This document shows positions 24,493-33,319 of a DNA stretch of 64,000 nt, piece after piece. Positions within the stretch are counted from its first letter, which is position 1. Every line of letters begins with the position of its first letter. Origin of the DNA: Opitutaceae bacterium. Lineage in GTDB: Bacteria > Verrucomicrobiota > Verrucomicrobiia > Opitutales > Opitutaceae. Location: the NCBI GenBank assembly GCA_027490995.1, contig JAIXWY010000011.1:434001-498000 (forward strand). Direction: 5' to 3'. The translations under genes were made by a program, and so were the position numbers. The notes under the pieces were generated by a model. That model saw nothing but the letters and a program-made list of their open reading frames with translations. It was not told the origin of the DNA and searched no databases.

Positions 24493-24498
24493 GTATAC
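24493..24498. promoter_or_regulatory. Candidate operator, copy D (GTATAC core)
   Basis: The core sits in CCGTATACAC, about 50 bp upstream of the carbohydrate-binding-like gene at 24548. Read on the minus strand it gives GTGTATACGG, close to copy A. Confidence 0.5.
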
Positions 24499-24547
24499 AC
24501 TGGCCCAAGGGCGCCTGTTTTGCCACTTTCACATCTGCACCCGCACA

Positions 24548-25258
24548 ATGAGCACCTCGCTTTCCTCCTCCGCCTTGTCGCACGGTAATGAGATTGCGGT
24601 CGCACGCCTGCCCACGCGCCCCACAGATCTCCCGCCCCTGTACCGGGCCGACGTGCGATCGGGGGTCTGGCTGCCACTGCGGCAGGCCTGGCGCGGAGAG
24701 CTGACCGAAGCAAACTTCCGCCCTGGCTGGTTTCGTCTGGCCTGGTGCCAGGAAGCACTCGTCGTCGACTCCGTGTTCGTCTCGCCGCGCGCCCACAACG
24801 CCGCCCGCGGCTTGAATGAACGCACGTGGGAACTCGGCGAGGTGACCGAGACGTTCATCGAACCGCAAGGAGCGCTTCACTACCTCGAGGTCCACGTTAC
24901 ACCTGAGAACCAGCGCCTTCAGCTCCGCTTTCCCCACGGAGCGATTGAGCAGTTACGGGCTGGAACAGTCGCTCTGGACACTTACCTGATTGCGGACTCG
25001 GCCTGGGCCCGGAGCTCGGCTTGGATTCGCGGAGACCATTGGGCGGCGCGCTTAATCCTGCCCGCATCGTGCTTGGGCCCGGGATTCCTGGCGGAGGGCC
25101 AGAGCTTCCGGGGCAACTTCTGTCGCTACGACTGCGCAGATGCGGGCGAGCCCATCCTGTCGGCCACAGCGCCGCTTACCGAGCCCTCCTACCATCGGCG
25201 GCAGGAGTGGCAGACGTTTCGCCTCAGCGCCCAAGAGGCCGTCTGCGAGCGAACCTAA
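24548..25258 (+). CDS. CBM9/DOMON-like carbohydrate-binding domain protein
   Basis: This 236-residue protein has no signal peptide. It resembles the CBM9-like sugar-binding fold: a WLPLRQAWRGE beta start, then LNERTWELGEVTETFIEPQGALHYLEVHVTPE-type strands (read around residues 88-118). A second half ends with NFCRYDCAD and SYHRRQEWQTFRLS. Similar stand-alone proteins are frequent next to glycan-utilisation genes in Opitutaceae and Acidobacteria. The lack of an export signal suggests a cytoplasmic sugar-responsive or structural role, or export by an unrecognised route. It is transcribed away from the TonB receptor operon and has its own TGTATAC site 50 bp upstream. Confidence 0.65.
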   Translation: MSTSLSSSALSHGNEIAVARLPTRPTDLPPLYRADVRSGVWLPLRQAWRGELTEANFRPGWFRLAWCQEALVVDSVFVSPRAHNAARGLNERTWELGEVTETFIEPQGALHYLEVHVTPENQRLQLRFPHGAIEQLRAGTVALDTYLIADSAWARSSAWIRGDHWAARLILPASCLGPGFLAEGQSFRGNFCRYDCADAGEPILSATAPLTEPSYHRRQEWQTFRLSAQEAVCERT

Positions 25259-25591
25259 AGGGCGAAGTCCTCGTTGCGGCACACACCTTGGGCGAGCTAG
25301 CCAAAACAGGGCCTGATCGCCTTCGCATCGCACGCTACCGGCCGCTCAGTCCGCGCGGGTGAACAAGGGCGCGTCTAGGTGAGGAAATCCAGCGTCGGGT
25401 TCGCCCCTTTCTGCTTGCGGGCACTAGTCTGCCGCGCATACTCGACCACCCTCTCTTAAATAGAGGGGCTTCGGCACCTTCGTTCTTTCCCACGCTGATT
25501 TTGCGATGGTCCTTCCGCGTGACGTTCCTTTTACGTTCATCCGGATGGCACCGCTTCACGATCGCGCAGGTGTCCGTTGGTCAGCAACAAT
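25259..25591. other. Gene-free stretch between the sugar locus and the tRNA
   Basis: No convincing gene is present. One small inverted repeat, CCCTCT (25449-25454) with AGAGGG (25462-25467) around CTTAAAT, could end transcription from the left or be chance. A short leftward frame at 25335-25559 is Arg/Lys-rich without homology signs and was not called. Confidence 0.5.
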
Positions 25592-25666
<75 letters not shown>

Positions 25667-25709
25667 CTTTCCGCCGCGTCGGCCGTCACCGGGACGGTGC
25701 GTCGCTAGG

Positions 25710-28313
25710 CTAGACTTCGCTCGGTAGTAACCAGCGGAAGTCAATGATCTCAAATCGGCGTTTCTGAGGACCTGTCCCCACAGGGCCAGGTGGCGAGGCG
25801 CCCGGCGCAGCCTCCGGTACCCGCTGCAGCGTCGCCTCACACCACGCCCGCGCGAGGACGCGCTGAGTCAGGACCTCCTGCACCTCCGCATATGCCCGAA
25901 CCAGAAACGTATCGGATCGGGCCACGAGACGGGGACCGAGCCGGACAAGCAGGTCCGCCTGGTCCAGCCAGCCGGGCCTGCCTCTTCGATCGGGCGCCAG
26001 GCCTTGATTCAACTCGGTCTGGTGGATTGCGTCCTCGACAAGGCCCGAGTTCGCGAACTCGGCCACCGAGCAAAACGGCAGGTCCCGCGCCCGGATTCGC
26101 GCTACAATCGCGTGCGCGAGCGCGGCGGCACGGGAGCGCACTTCGATGGCACGGACATCCTCCACTCCATCACGGCGCGGAATGCGGAGCCCCTCAAGTC
26201 CGGCGAGCCCGCGAGTGTCCAACGCCGCGTGCAGCACCGTCGACCAGGCGGCAACCGAGGTCGAATTGATGTTGAAGGCGCCGCGAATCCAGAAGTCGGC
26301 CGCGCCTCCTGAAGAGTCCATGCTCCGCCCGTGCGGCGGCATGCGAAGCTCCAGAAAGGGATGCGCCGGAATCGCGCTCCCGGGAAGCGCCGCCACGCGC
26401 TCGGTCTGCGCGGGGGCGAAGAACACCTCGTCAAACAGGCGATTGAGTTGCGCTCCCTGCGGACTACCCAGCGATCCTCCAGAGACCACCAGCACTCCTC
26501 GCAGCCCGGTGAGTGAGGGCCTCGACGTCGCTGGAGGATCCCACAACACGCCGCCGGCCCAATCGGGCAGGTTCTCCCGCACGAATTCGTCTGCAACGCT
26601 CGCATTGCGGATCGGATCAGCGTTCCACCGCGCCGCCGATGACGGTCGTGCGCCGATAAGCCGAGGCACACGCGGGTCCTGATCCGGCGGGCCGAGTGCC
26701 ACCGCTCCGACTGCAGCACGCCACGCTGGGCCCTCGGCCACGCCTTCCGGCGGAATCGATTCCTCGACCGCGTCGAACCCATGCGCGGCCCGCAATTCTC
26801 CGAGCCACTCACCGCGAACTCGCACTACAGCCGTCAACGGGCCGTCCCGCGACGCGTCTTCCAGCTGCACCCGAAACCCGTCCACGGTCCCGCTCCCCAG
26901 CGGAGGGCTCGGCCACCACGCCACGCCGGGAGCTCCGAGGTCAGCGAGCTGGCCGCCTCCGCGCAGTAATCGCACTTCGCCCGGAGCCCACGTCACGGCA
27001 GCCAGATTCACCGCCCGCGTCGCCGCCGCAGGGAGGGCTCCCGAGTAGATTTCGTGGCCGGAGGCGGTGATCCGCAACCGCGGAGCACCGCGCCAGACCA
27101 CCTCCAGTTCGGCGGGCTCCACCCGACGCGGTATCGACGCCGTGTTCCAGAGCGCAATGCGCGTTTCGTACCGAAGGCCAAACCCACCGCCACCCTCGTG
27201 CAAACCCGATGTCACCCCACCCAACCACAACGACGCCTCCACCACCATGGGCCCCAGGGAGACCGCGGCAGGTGCGACCCTTCCGGTGGCGATCACTCGC
27301 GTGGGCTGCAGTAGCAGCGTGCCGCCTTCAGGGACCTGCAGACCCAGCGCACCGACGAGCGCCGGATCGTCAATGGCTCCCATGTCAGCCCAGTCGCTTC
27401 GCAATCCCGACCGCTCCCGCGCCGTGGAGGCCGGCACCGCTCGGGCAAGCGCGGTCACGTCGTGGAAGTGGTTGCGGAGACGGCTCGCTGTGATCGCAGG
27501 GTCCAGTAAACGGACCTGCGAGCGCAGGAAAACCCGGTTCGCCCTCGCATGCAGTGCGGGGGCACTTCCATCAAGCCCCGGAAAGAGCCGTTCTAATCCC
27601 GAGCCTTGAGGCCCGCGCGCCCACTCCCAGCGCCACGCTGCCGCACCCAGAGAACCGTCGGTACCCGCTGATTCAACTCCCTCGCGCGGTACAGCGAGCT
27701 CCGGAGCGGTGCGAAGGCTCGCCTTCACGCCTTCATCGAACACGACGTACGTCGTACGCACCCTCGCCCGCCGCGCCAAGACCCCGCCATCGACTCCGGC
27801 CGATAAGCTGGGCACGGGCCGCAGGCGCGCGACGACGCGTTCGCGCGCGGTCGCTACGGAGCCGAGACCGACGACCACCACGTCGTCTGCTCCGACATTC
27901 CCGATCGGCGAGGGCAACGCCGCCAAACCCTGTGATCCTGAGAGGTCCTGCGACGATCCGTCCATGAGCCAACCGAGAAAACGAGCCTCAGCGTCGGCAC
28001 TGTCCCACACTCCGGCCACACCTCGCCGACCATCTTCAATCGCTCCCGTGCGCCCCATCGTTGCCGTGACGCGCCGGTCGTCGGCAGCGAGCCCCTGAAC
28101 GTGGTCGAGCGCGCGCTCCACGGCGGCGCGCGCGGCTGCTCGCGCGCGATTGAGAGCATCCAGCTCAGGTCGACCCACCGCCTGACGCTCCACCAGAAAT
28201 CCAAGCGCACCCACGAGAAGGGCGAGGACCATGACTGCTCCCAACACCAGCAGGAGAGCGAAGCCTCCGCGCCTGCCAATCGAGCGGTCACATTCAGGCA
28301 AGCGCGTGCTCAT
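25710..28313 (-). CDS. Large pseudopilin-associated protein (Verru_Chthon cassette A-like)
   Basis: This 867-residue protein has an N-terminal pilin-like hydrophobic helix (GGFALLLVLGAVMVLALLVGALGFLVE, about 16-42). Position +5 after the Gly is Leu rather than Glu, so it may not be processed like a true pilin. A long, beta-rich, Trp- and Arg-rich region follows with no known enzyme motif. Near the C-terminus are GAFNINSTSVAAWSTVL and DLPFCSVAEFANSGLV. The 'FNINSTSVAAW' segment is typical of the big member of the four-gene cassette described in Verrucomicrobium and Chthoniobacter. Its start overlaps the previous gene by 4 bp. Size and position last in the operon suggest a GspK-like tip or cargo-type component. 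Role unknown. Confidence 0.7.
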   Translation of the reverse strand: MSTRLPECDRSIGRRGGFALLLVLGAVMVLALLVGALGFLVERQAVGRPELDALNRARAAARAAVERALDHVQGLAADDRRVTATMGRTGAIEDGRRGVAGVWDSADAEARFLGWLMDGSSQDLSGSQGLAALPSPIGNVGADDVVVVGLGSVATARERVVARLRPVPSLSAGVDGGVLARRARVRTTYVVFDEGVKASLRTAPELAVPREGVESAGTDGSLGAAAWRWEWARGPQGSGLERLFPGLDGSAPALHARANRVFLRSQVRLLDPAITASRLRNHFHDVTALARAVPASTARERSGLRSDWADMGAIDDPALVGALGLQVPEGGTLLLQPTRVIATGRVAPAAVSLGPMVVEASLWLGGVTSGLHEGGGGFGLRYETRIALWNTASIPRRVEPAELEVVWRGAPRLRITASGHEIYSGALPAAATRAVNLAAVTWAPGEVRLLRGGGQLADLGAPGVAWWPSPPLGSGTVDGFRVQLEDASRDGPLTAVVRVRGEWLGELRAAHGFDAVEESIPPEGVAEGPAWRAAVGAVALGPPDQDPRVPRLIGARPSSAARWNADPIRNASVADEFVRENLPDWAGGVLWDPPATSRPSLTGLRGVLVVSGGSLGSPQGAQLNRLFDEVFFAPAQTERVAALPGSAIPAHPFLELRMPPHGRSMDSSGGAADFWIRGAFNINSTSVAAWSTVLHAALDTRGLAGLEGLRIPRRDGVEDVRAIEVRSRAAALAHAIVARIRARDLPFCSVAEFANSGLVEDAIHQTELNQGLAPDRRGRPGWLDQADLLVRLGPRLVARSDTFLVRAYAEVQEVLTQRVLARAWCEATLQRVPEAAPGASPPGPVGTGPQKRRFEIIDFRWLLPSEV

Positions 28314-29371
28314 GGTACCGCTGCCGGGAGCCGGAAAGCCCGTACAAAAACCTGCGACTCGCGTTCAACAAGGAGCCACCACCGGCGTTCGTGGTCCGCC
28401 GCAGGGCTCGCTTCCAGGGTCCGAAGACCACGCACCCCCGCCGGAGTCAGAATACGCAGCACGACATCCACGCGCACCGGCATCCCGTAGACCAGCGGGA
28501 GGGAGGCTGCGGCGACTTGCGCGCGATCGTCGAGCGGTACGGCCAGCGGACGTCCCTCCTGGCCGTCGTGGCGTGTCGCCGCGAATCCACCGAAGCCGGG
28601 CACCGGAAAGACGATTCTTTCCCGACCCTCGGAGTCCGTGCTCCACACCCGGACACCAAAGTCCACCACGTCGGTGGCCAACACTTGCTCAAATCGCCGC
28701 GGAGACCGTACGTTGCCCACGTTGTCGATCCGCGCTGCATCGGGCCGCGCGTAATGCGACGCGAAGAGATCATAGCCGGCCGCGAAACTCGAATCGGTGT
28801 CATTCCAATCCGGTCCTGCGGGCCGCGCGGTTCCTCGATAAAGCAGGTAAGTCATCGGAGCCCGGGTGCCACTGGGGGTCGTGGCGCTCGCGACCAGTCT
28901 CCGGCGCACGATCTGGTACGAGATCGCGCGCGGTGCAGACAGATTGCTCAGGCGGTCTCCGGTATCCGGGATCTGCGAAAAGAAGCGGAGCCAAAGGCCA
29001 GCTTGGCCAAAGCGTAACTCCGACGCCACGCTACCAGCAAAGTTCAGCGACCCTTCGGTCGGCTTCGCTCGCACCGACCACTCCGCGTCGCTCACCGCGG
29101 CGTCTCCCTTTCCAGTCTGCGGCTCCACCTGTCGCGTCGCAGCCAACCACACGCCGCCGTCGAGGCGGAGTACCATCGTCTGCAGATCGCTTTCGATCTG
29201 GCGAAATACGAGGTCCGCCGCGGTCTCCACGGCGATCCGCCCAGACACCGCCGAGAATCGGTACAGGGCTTCACCGATCAGCGCGAAAACACCCGTCGCG
29301 AGAAGTCCCGTAATGGTCAACGCGAGCAGTACCTCGACAAGAGAAGCCGCTCGCACGGTCGCCTGCTTCAT
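28310..29371 (-). CDS. Prepilin-type protein (Verru_Chthon cassette C-like, GspJ-like)
   Basis: This protein has 353 residues from the ATG at 29371; the frame extends upstream into the previous gene but only this start gives a proper prepilin leader. The leader is MKQATVRA, followed by ASLVEVLLALTITGLLATGVFAL with Glu at +5, a class III signal cut by a PilD-type peptidase. The globular part has LVFRQIESDLQTMVLRLDG, as in GspJ minor pseudopilins, and DVVDFGVRVWSTDSEG. Start and stop codons overlap both neighbours by 4 bp (ATGA), so B, C and A are translationally coupled. It is probably a minor pseudopilin of an envelope fibre. Confidence 0.75.
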   Translation of the reverse strand: MKQATVRAASLVEVLLALTITGLLATGVFALIGEALYRFSAVSGRIAVETAADLVFRQIESDLQTMVLRLDGGVWLAATRQVEPQTGKGDAAVSDAEWSVRAKPTEGSLNFAGSVASELRFGQAGLWLRFFSQIPDTGDRLSNLSAPRAISYQIVRRRLVASATTPSGTRAPMTYLLYRGTARPAGPDWNDTDSSFAAGYDLFASHYARPDAARIDNVGNVRSPRRFEQVLATDVVDFGVRVWSTDSEGRERIVFPVPGFGGFAATRHDGQEGRPLAVPLDDRAQVAAASLPLVYGMPVRVDVVLRILTPAGVRGLRTLEASPAADHERRWWLLVERESQVFVRAFRLPAAVP

Positions 29372-29874
29372 CGGTAATCCACCCAAACCGGGGTGCTCCA
29401 TTGTTGGCGACGGGACCGCTCGACCGGTGCTCCGCGCCCTTCCCGCATCGGCCACGAGACCACGATCCACGCGGGGGCATCGCGTGGAGTGTCCCACCCC
29501 TCGCGAGGGCCTGCCGCCACCAGCGCGATCTCGTAGACGATCTGCGGAGCGGCGACGGATGGTGGCGCGGCCGACGCTTCCGCCCAGGCGCCCCAGCCCT
29601 TCGCGTCGGCCCACCACAGCCGCGCATCATCGGGCGCCAGGGACAACCAGCCCTCAGGTCGCACGCAGCGGTCGACCGGGGCCTGACCGCCCGGCCATGC
29701 CGCCCGGAGATTCTCGGCGGCCCGCACCGCGACTCGCCGCTGCAATGCCACACCAGCACTGTCCGCTAAGGGATTCATTCCTCCGAGCAACGCGACCGCG
29801 GAAAGTCCGAGCAGCGCCGCGATGAGGGTTTCCACAAGGGTAAATCCGCCACGCCTGTCTCGCCCTTGGTACAT
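29368..29874 (-). CDS. Prepilin-type protein (Verru_Chthon cassette B-like, GspI-like)
   Basis: This 168-residue protein begins MYQGRDRRGG followed by FTLVETLIAALLGLSAVALLGG, a clean type IV prepilin leader and methylation helix with Glu at +5. The rest is a short globular domain with ALQRRVAVRAAENLRAAWPG, similar in size to GspI minor pseudopilins. It begins 1 bp after the stop of the upstream gene and overlaps the next start by 4 bp. It is probably exported and assembled with its four neighbours; no adhesin or ATPase gene is present locally, so assembly would use machinery encoded elsewhere. Confidence 0.75.
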   Translation of the reverse strand: MYQGRDRRGGFTLVETLIAALLGLSAVALLGGMNPLADSAGVALQRRVAVRAAENLRAAWPGGQAPVDRCVRPEGWLSLAPDDARLWWADAKGWGAWAEASAAPPSVAAPQIVYEIALVAAGPREGWDTPRDAPAWIVVSWPMREGRGAPVERSRRQQWSTPVWVDYR

Positions 29875-29875
29875 G

Positions 29876-30547
29876 TCAGAAGCACTCGACTCCCGGCAGC
29901 ACGGTCACCGTGCCATACACACTCACCCGCAAACCGCGCAGTCCCTCGTCGCGACTCCCTGCTGCCCAGCCATCCGGACCAACCTGATCGATCACGAGCA
30001 GGCCGGGGATCGCGGTGCCGGCTGGACGGAATTCGATGTAGTTCCAATCGGCCGCCTCCGCAGACAAAACTCCCTGCACGGCAAAGCGCGCTCCACCGGA
30101 GAAGATCGAGGTGACCACAGAGTCTCCAGCGCCCACGCTCGGTCCACCGACGATCCGCACGAATACCTCCGGCGGCAACGACCGGACTCCGCCGACCGCA
30201 TCCCATCCGCCAGTGGCGTTCGCGGCGGTTAGCCAAAATGTCTGGAACTCGTGCCCCGAGCCCGCCGGAAAGATAAGGCGCACATTCACGCCGCGCGACA
30301 AAGCCAACGCTCGCGCCTCCGCAAGCACCTCGCTCAGCACCGACACGCCGACATCCGCCAGCACCCCCTTGGAGCCACCGCGTCCAATCACGGCGATGCC
30401 AGACGATAGCGTGGCCACCAGCGCGAGGACCAAAATCAACTCAAGGAGGGAAAAGCCCCGTTCCGGTGATCGGATCGGCCGTAGTCCGCTGCCTCCCCAG
30501 AGATCGCTATCGTCCGCTCCAGATAGCGTCACGTTGACCTCCCGCAC
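29876..30547 (-). CDS. Prepilin-type protein (Verru_Chthon cassette D-like, GspH-like)
   Basis: This protein has 223 residues from a GTG at 30547 (a GTG at 30532 is also possible). About 30 residues precede the prepilin site: RGFSLLELILVLALVATLSSGIAV with Glu at +5. After the helix come LADVGVSVLSEVLAEARALALSRGVNVRLIF, a GspH-like pattern, then beta strands ending VSVYGTVTVLPG. Its start lies inside the 3' end of the upstream gene (41-bp overlap), so expression is probably coupled. The leader is longer than usual for pilins, which is common for this cassette. It is probably a minor pseudopilin. Confidence 0.75.
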   Translation of the reverse strand: MREVNVTLSGADDSDLWGGSGLRPIRSPERGFSLLELILVLALVATLSSGIAVIGRGGSKGVLADVGVSVLSEVLAEARALALSRGVNVRLIFPAGSGHEFQTFWLTAANATGGWDAVGGVRSLPPEVFVRIVGGPSVGAGDSVVTSIFSGGARFAVQGVLSAEAADWNYIEFRPAGTAIPGLLVIDQVGPDGWAAGSRDEGLRGLRVSVYGTVTVLPGVECF

Positions 30548-31184
30548 CGACCGATATGAAGACGATGCGCGCTCGCACTCCGCCCGGCGCGGGCGAGTGC
30601 TCTCCGCTCAGCGAGATCGCCTCTCCGAAACCAACGCGGGAATTCCCCGGCCGCAACGCAGGAAGCTCCCACTCACGGTCACGAATCCAGCCATCACCAT
30701 CACGATCATACAGCACCCCAATGTCGCTGTTTCCAAAAGCGTCGACGACCACCGCACGTTGGTCGGGCGAATCAAGACGAAGCCAGTCGCCGGAGACGAA
30801 TGTGACGAAGCGCCGACGGTGCACGTTCCCATTCAGCCGGTCGTCGTTCAACTCTCGGCCCAGTGAATCCAGACCACTCAATGCGGCCGCGAATCGCTCC
30901 GAATCCAGCAGGCCTCCCTCGGCGATCTCCGGAACCTCGCCATACTCGGCGCGGTACAACTCAAGAGCAGCGGTCCACTGAGCAAACAGGCTCTCCGTGC
31001 GGACCGCTCGAGCAAAGTCGAGCGCGGCACGGCTGGCAGGGAGAGCGATTCCACCCAAGATCGCCAGCACCCCTAGGACCGCCAGCACCTCCAGCAGAGA
31101 AAACCCCGCGCGACGGACCACCGCACGCCGACGCACACCCTCACCAACGGAGTGGCACTCGGGAAAAGCGAACGGGCCGAACAT
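30507..31184 (-). CDS. GspG-like pseudopilin, first gene of the pseudopilin operon
   Basis: This 225-residue protein has a leader of about 26 residues, then AGFSLLEVLAVLGVLAILGGIALP with Glu at +5. Next is a GspG-like region ESLFAQWTAALELYRAEYGEVPE, in which the spacing of the helix and the EYGxxP segment matches the major pseudopilin of type II systems. The C-terminal part includes DAFGNSDIGVLYDRDGDGWI, an acidic Asp-rich loop that could bind calcium as in GspG. It opens the five-gene leftward operon 31184 to 25710, 48 bp after the acs stop. It may be the major fibre subunit. The four-gene cassette known to me lacks this extra member, so the set here is a variant. Confidence 0.75.
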   Translation of the reverse strand: MFGPFAFPECHSVGEGVRRRAVVRRAGFSLLEVLAVLGVLAILGGIALPASRAALDFARAVRTESLFAQWTAALELYRAEYGEVPEIAEGGLLDSERFAAALSGLDSLGRELNDDRLNGNVHRRRFVTFVSGDWLRLDSPDQRAVVVDAFGNSDIGVLYDRDGDGWIRDREWELPALRPGNSRVGFGEAISLSGEHSPAPGGVRARIVFISVGAGGQRDAIWSGR

Positions 31185-31232
31185 GCGCCATGCTAGCGCA
31201 CACCCGGCCCGCTCGTCAAAGCCCTGATCAGG

Positions 31233-33185
31233 TCAGTCTTCCTGTGCTTGCAGAGCGGATACGACTGAGAAGTCCTCGAGCGTCGTGGTGTCGCCCTTGA
31301 TCTCACCACCTGCGGCGATCTCCTTGAGAATCCGGCGCATGATCTTTCCCGAGCGGGTCTTGGGCAAACCCGCGGCGAAACGAACGTCATCCGGCCGGGC
31401 TAGTGCGCCGATCTCGCGAGCGACATGCGCCCGGAGTTCCTCGCGCAGTTCCTTCGTCGGTTCGACGCCGGACTTGGTAATCACGAAGACGACCAGTGCC
31501 TGTCCCTTGAGCTCGTCAGGGCGCCCGACCACGGCGGCCTCCGCGACCGCGGGGTGCGAAACCATCGCGCTTTCGACCTCAGCCGTGCCGATGCGGTGGC
31601 CTGACACATTAAGAACGTCGTCGATGCGCCCGACCACCCACAGGTAGCCATCCTTGTCGATGCGCGCGCCGTCGCCGGCAAAGTAGTAGCCCGGCAGTTC
31701 GCTCCAGTACTGCCGCTTGAAGCGGTCGTCATCGCCCCACAACGTCCGCAGCATGGACGGCCACGGGTTCTTGAGGAACAGCTTGCCACCCGAGTCGCGC
31801 GGGACCTCGCGCCCCTGCTCATCGAGAACCTTCGGCACCACGCCGAAGAAAGGCAGCGTGCAGGAACCCGGCTTGGTCGGCGTGACGCCCGGCAGGGGTG
31901 ACACCATGATCGCGCCGGTTTCAGTCTGCCACCACGTGTCGACGATCGGGCAACGCTTCTTACCGATCAGCGTGTGGTACCACATCCATGCCTCCGGATT
32001 GATCGGCTCGCCGACGGAGCCGAGCAGGCGGAGCGACTTCAGACTGTGTTTCTTCACATGCTCGTCGCCCCAGCGCATGAACGCGCGGATGGCGGTGGGA
32101 GCCGTGTAGAAAATCGTCGCTCCGTGCCGATCGATCATCTCCCAAAAACGATCCGGCCCGGGCTGATTCGGCGCGCCCTCGTACATGAGGATGGTCGCAC
32201 CATTCGCCAGCGGCCCGTAAACCACGTAGCTGTGCCCCGTGATCCAGCCGATATCGGCGGTACAAAAGTAGATATCGGTCTCCTTGAGATCGAAAACGTA
32301 CTTGGTGGTGATCGCGGTTCCGAGCAGGTAGCCGCCCGACGTGTGAAGCACGCCCTTCGGTTTTCCGGTCGAACCGGAGGTATAAAGGATGAACAGCGGA
32401 TTCTCGCTATCGAAGCCCTTCGCTCGGTGCTCGACCGGCGCAGCGTCGACGAGTTCGTGCCACCAGCGATCGCGGCCCTCCGTCATCGTGACGGCATTGC
32501 CGGTGCGCTTCAGCACCACGACATGTTGCACGCTGGGCGTGAAACCCACCGCGCGGTCGACGTTGGTCTTGAGCTCGACGACCTTCCCGCGCCGCCAGCC
32601 ACCGTCGGCCGTGAGGATGACCTTGGCCTGGCAATCGTTTACGCGATCCTTGATCGCCTCGCTTGAAAAGCCGCCGAAGATGACCGTGTGGATCGCCCCC
32701 AACCGGGCGCAAGCGAGCATGCCAATGGCGGCTTCCGGCACCATCGGCATGTAGATCGCGACGCGGTCGCCCTTGCCGACGCCGAGGCCGGTCAGGACGT
32801 TCGCAAAGCGACACACCTCGCGATGGAGTTGCTTGTACGTCAGCGTACGGATGTCGCCCGGCTCACCTTCGAAGATGATGGCGGCCTTGTTTTCGCGTGC
32901 GGTGCCCAGATGGCGATCCACGCAGTTTTCCGCGACGTTGAGTTGACCGCCGACGAACCATTTCGCGTGCGGCAGTTTCCACGAAAGCGCCTTCTTGAAC
33001 GGGCGGCGCCACGTGAGCAACTCCTTGGCCTGGCGGCCCCAAAACTTCTCTGGAGCATTGACAGACTCCGCGTAGAGTCTCTTATAGGCGGCGAGACTCC
33101 CAAGGTTCGCTTGGCGTTGAAACTCGGCCGAAGGCCTGAAAACCCGACTTTCTCGGGAGACTGAGGTAATCGTTTGGTCCGACAC
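31233..33185 (-). CDS. acs: Acetyl-CoA synthetase
   Basis: This 650-residue enzyme activates acetate to acetyl-CoA through acetyl-AMP in the cytoplasm. Signatures are [11 protein letters not shown] (268-278), [13 protein letters not shown] (acyl-pocket Trp and AMP site), [36 protein letters not shown] (read as separate A7 and A8 motifs), and the catalytic, acetylatable Lys 614 in TRSGKIMRR. Length matches the family (about 650). Translation probably starts at GTG 33185. It is divergent from rho, sharing a 134-bp upstream region. It is probably monocistronic or reads on into the pseudopilin operon 48 bp away. No regulatory site was recognised. Confidence 0.96.
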   Translation of the reverse strand: MSDQTITSVSRESRVFRPSAEFQRQANLGSLAAYKRLYAESVNAPEKFWGRQAKELLTWRRPFKKALSWKLPHAKWFVGGQLNVAENCVDRHLGTARENKAAIIFEGEPGDIRTLTYKQLHREVCRFANVLTGLGVGKGDRVAIYMPMVPEAAIGMLACARLGAIHTVIFGGFSSEAIKDRVNDCQAKVILTADGGWRRGKVVELKTNVDRAVGFTPSVQHVVVLKRTGNAVTMTEGRDRWWHELVDAAPVEHRAKGFDSENPLFILYTSGSTGKPKGVLHTSGGYLLGTAITTKYVFDLKETDIYFCTADIGWITGHSYVVYGPLANGATILMYEGAPNQPGPDRFWEMIDRHGATIFYTAPTAIRAFMRWGDEHVKKHSLKSLRLLGSVGEPINPEAWMWYHTLIGKKRCPIVDTWWQTETGAIMVSPLPGVTPTKPGSCTLPFFGVVPKVLDEQGREVPRDSGGKLFLKNPWPSMLRTLWGDDDRFKRQYWSELPGYYFAGDGARIDKDGYLWVVGRIDDVLNVSGHRIGTAEVESAMVSHPAVAEAAVVGRPDELKGQALVVFVITKSGVEPTKELREELRAHVAREIGALARPDDVRFAAGLPKTRSGKIMRRILKEIAAGGEIKGDTTTLEDFSVVSALQAQED

Positions 33186-33319
33186 GTTAGTGGCTGTTAG
33201 GGGGTATGAGAGGGGAAGTGCGCAAGTGCGCCTCGCTCATATCTCGCGACAGGTTTTGCGCGTCAAGCATGAGCCGCGGGCTCTGCATACGCGCGCATAC
33301 ACCTTTCGATCGCATTTCC

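Noticed and set aside
31223-31232. Palindrome CCTGATCAGG just after the acs stop codon.
   Set aside because: Only 10 bp, no loop for a hairpin and no repeat elsewhere noticed; probably chance.
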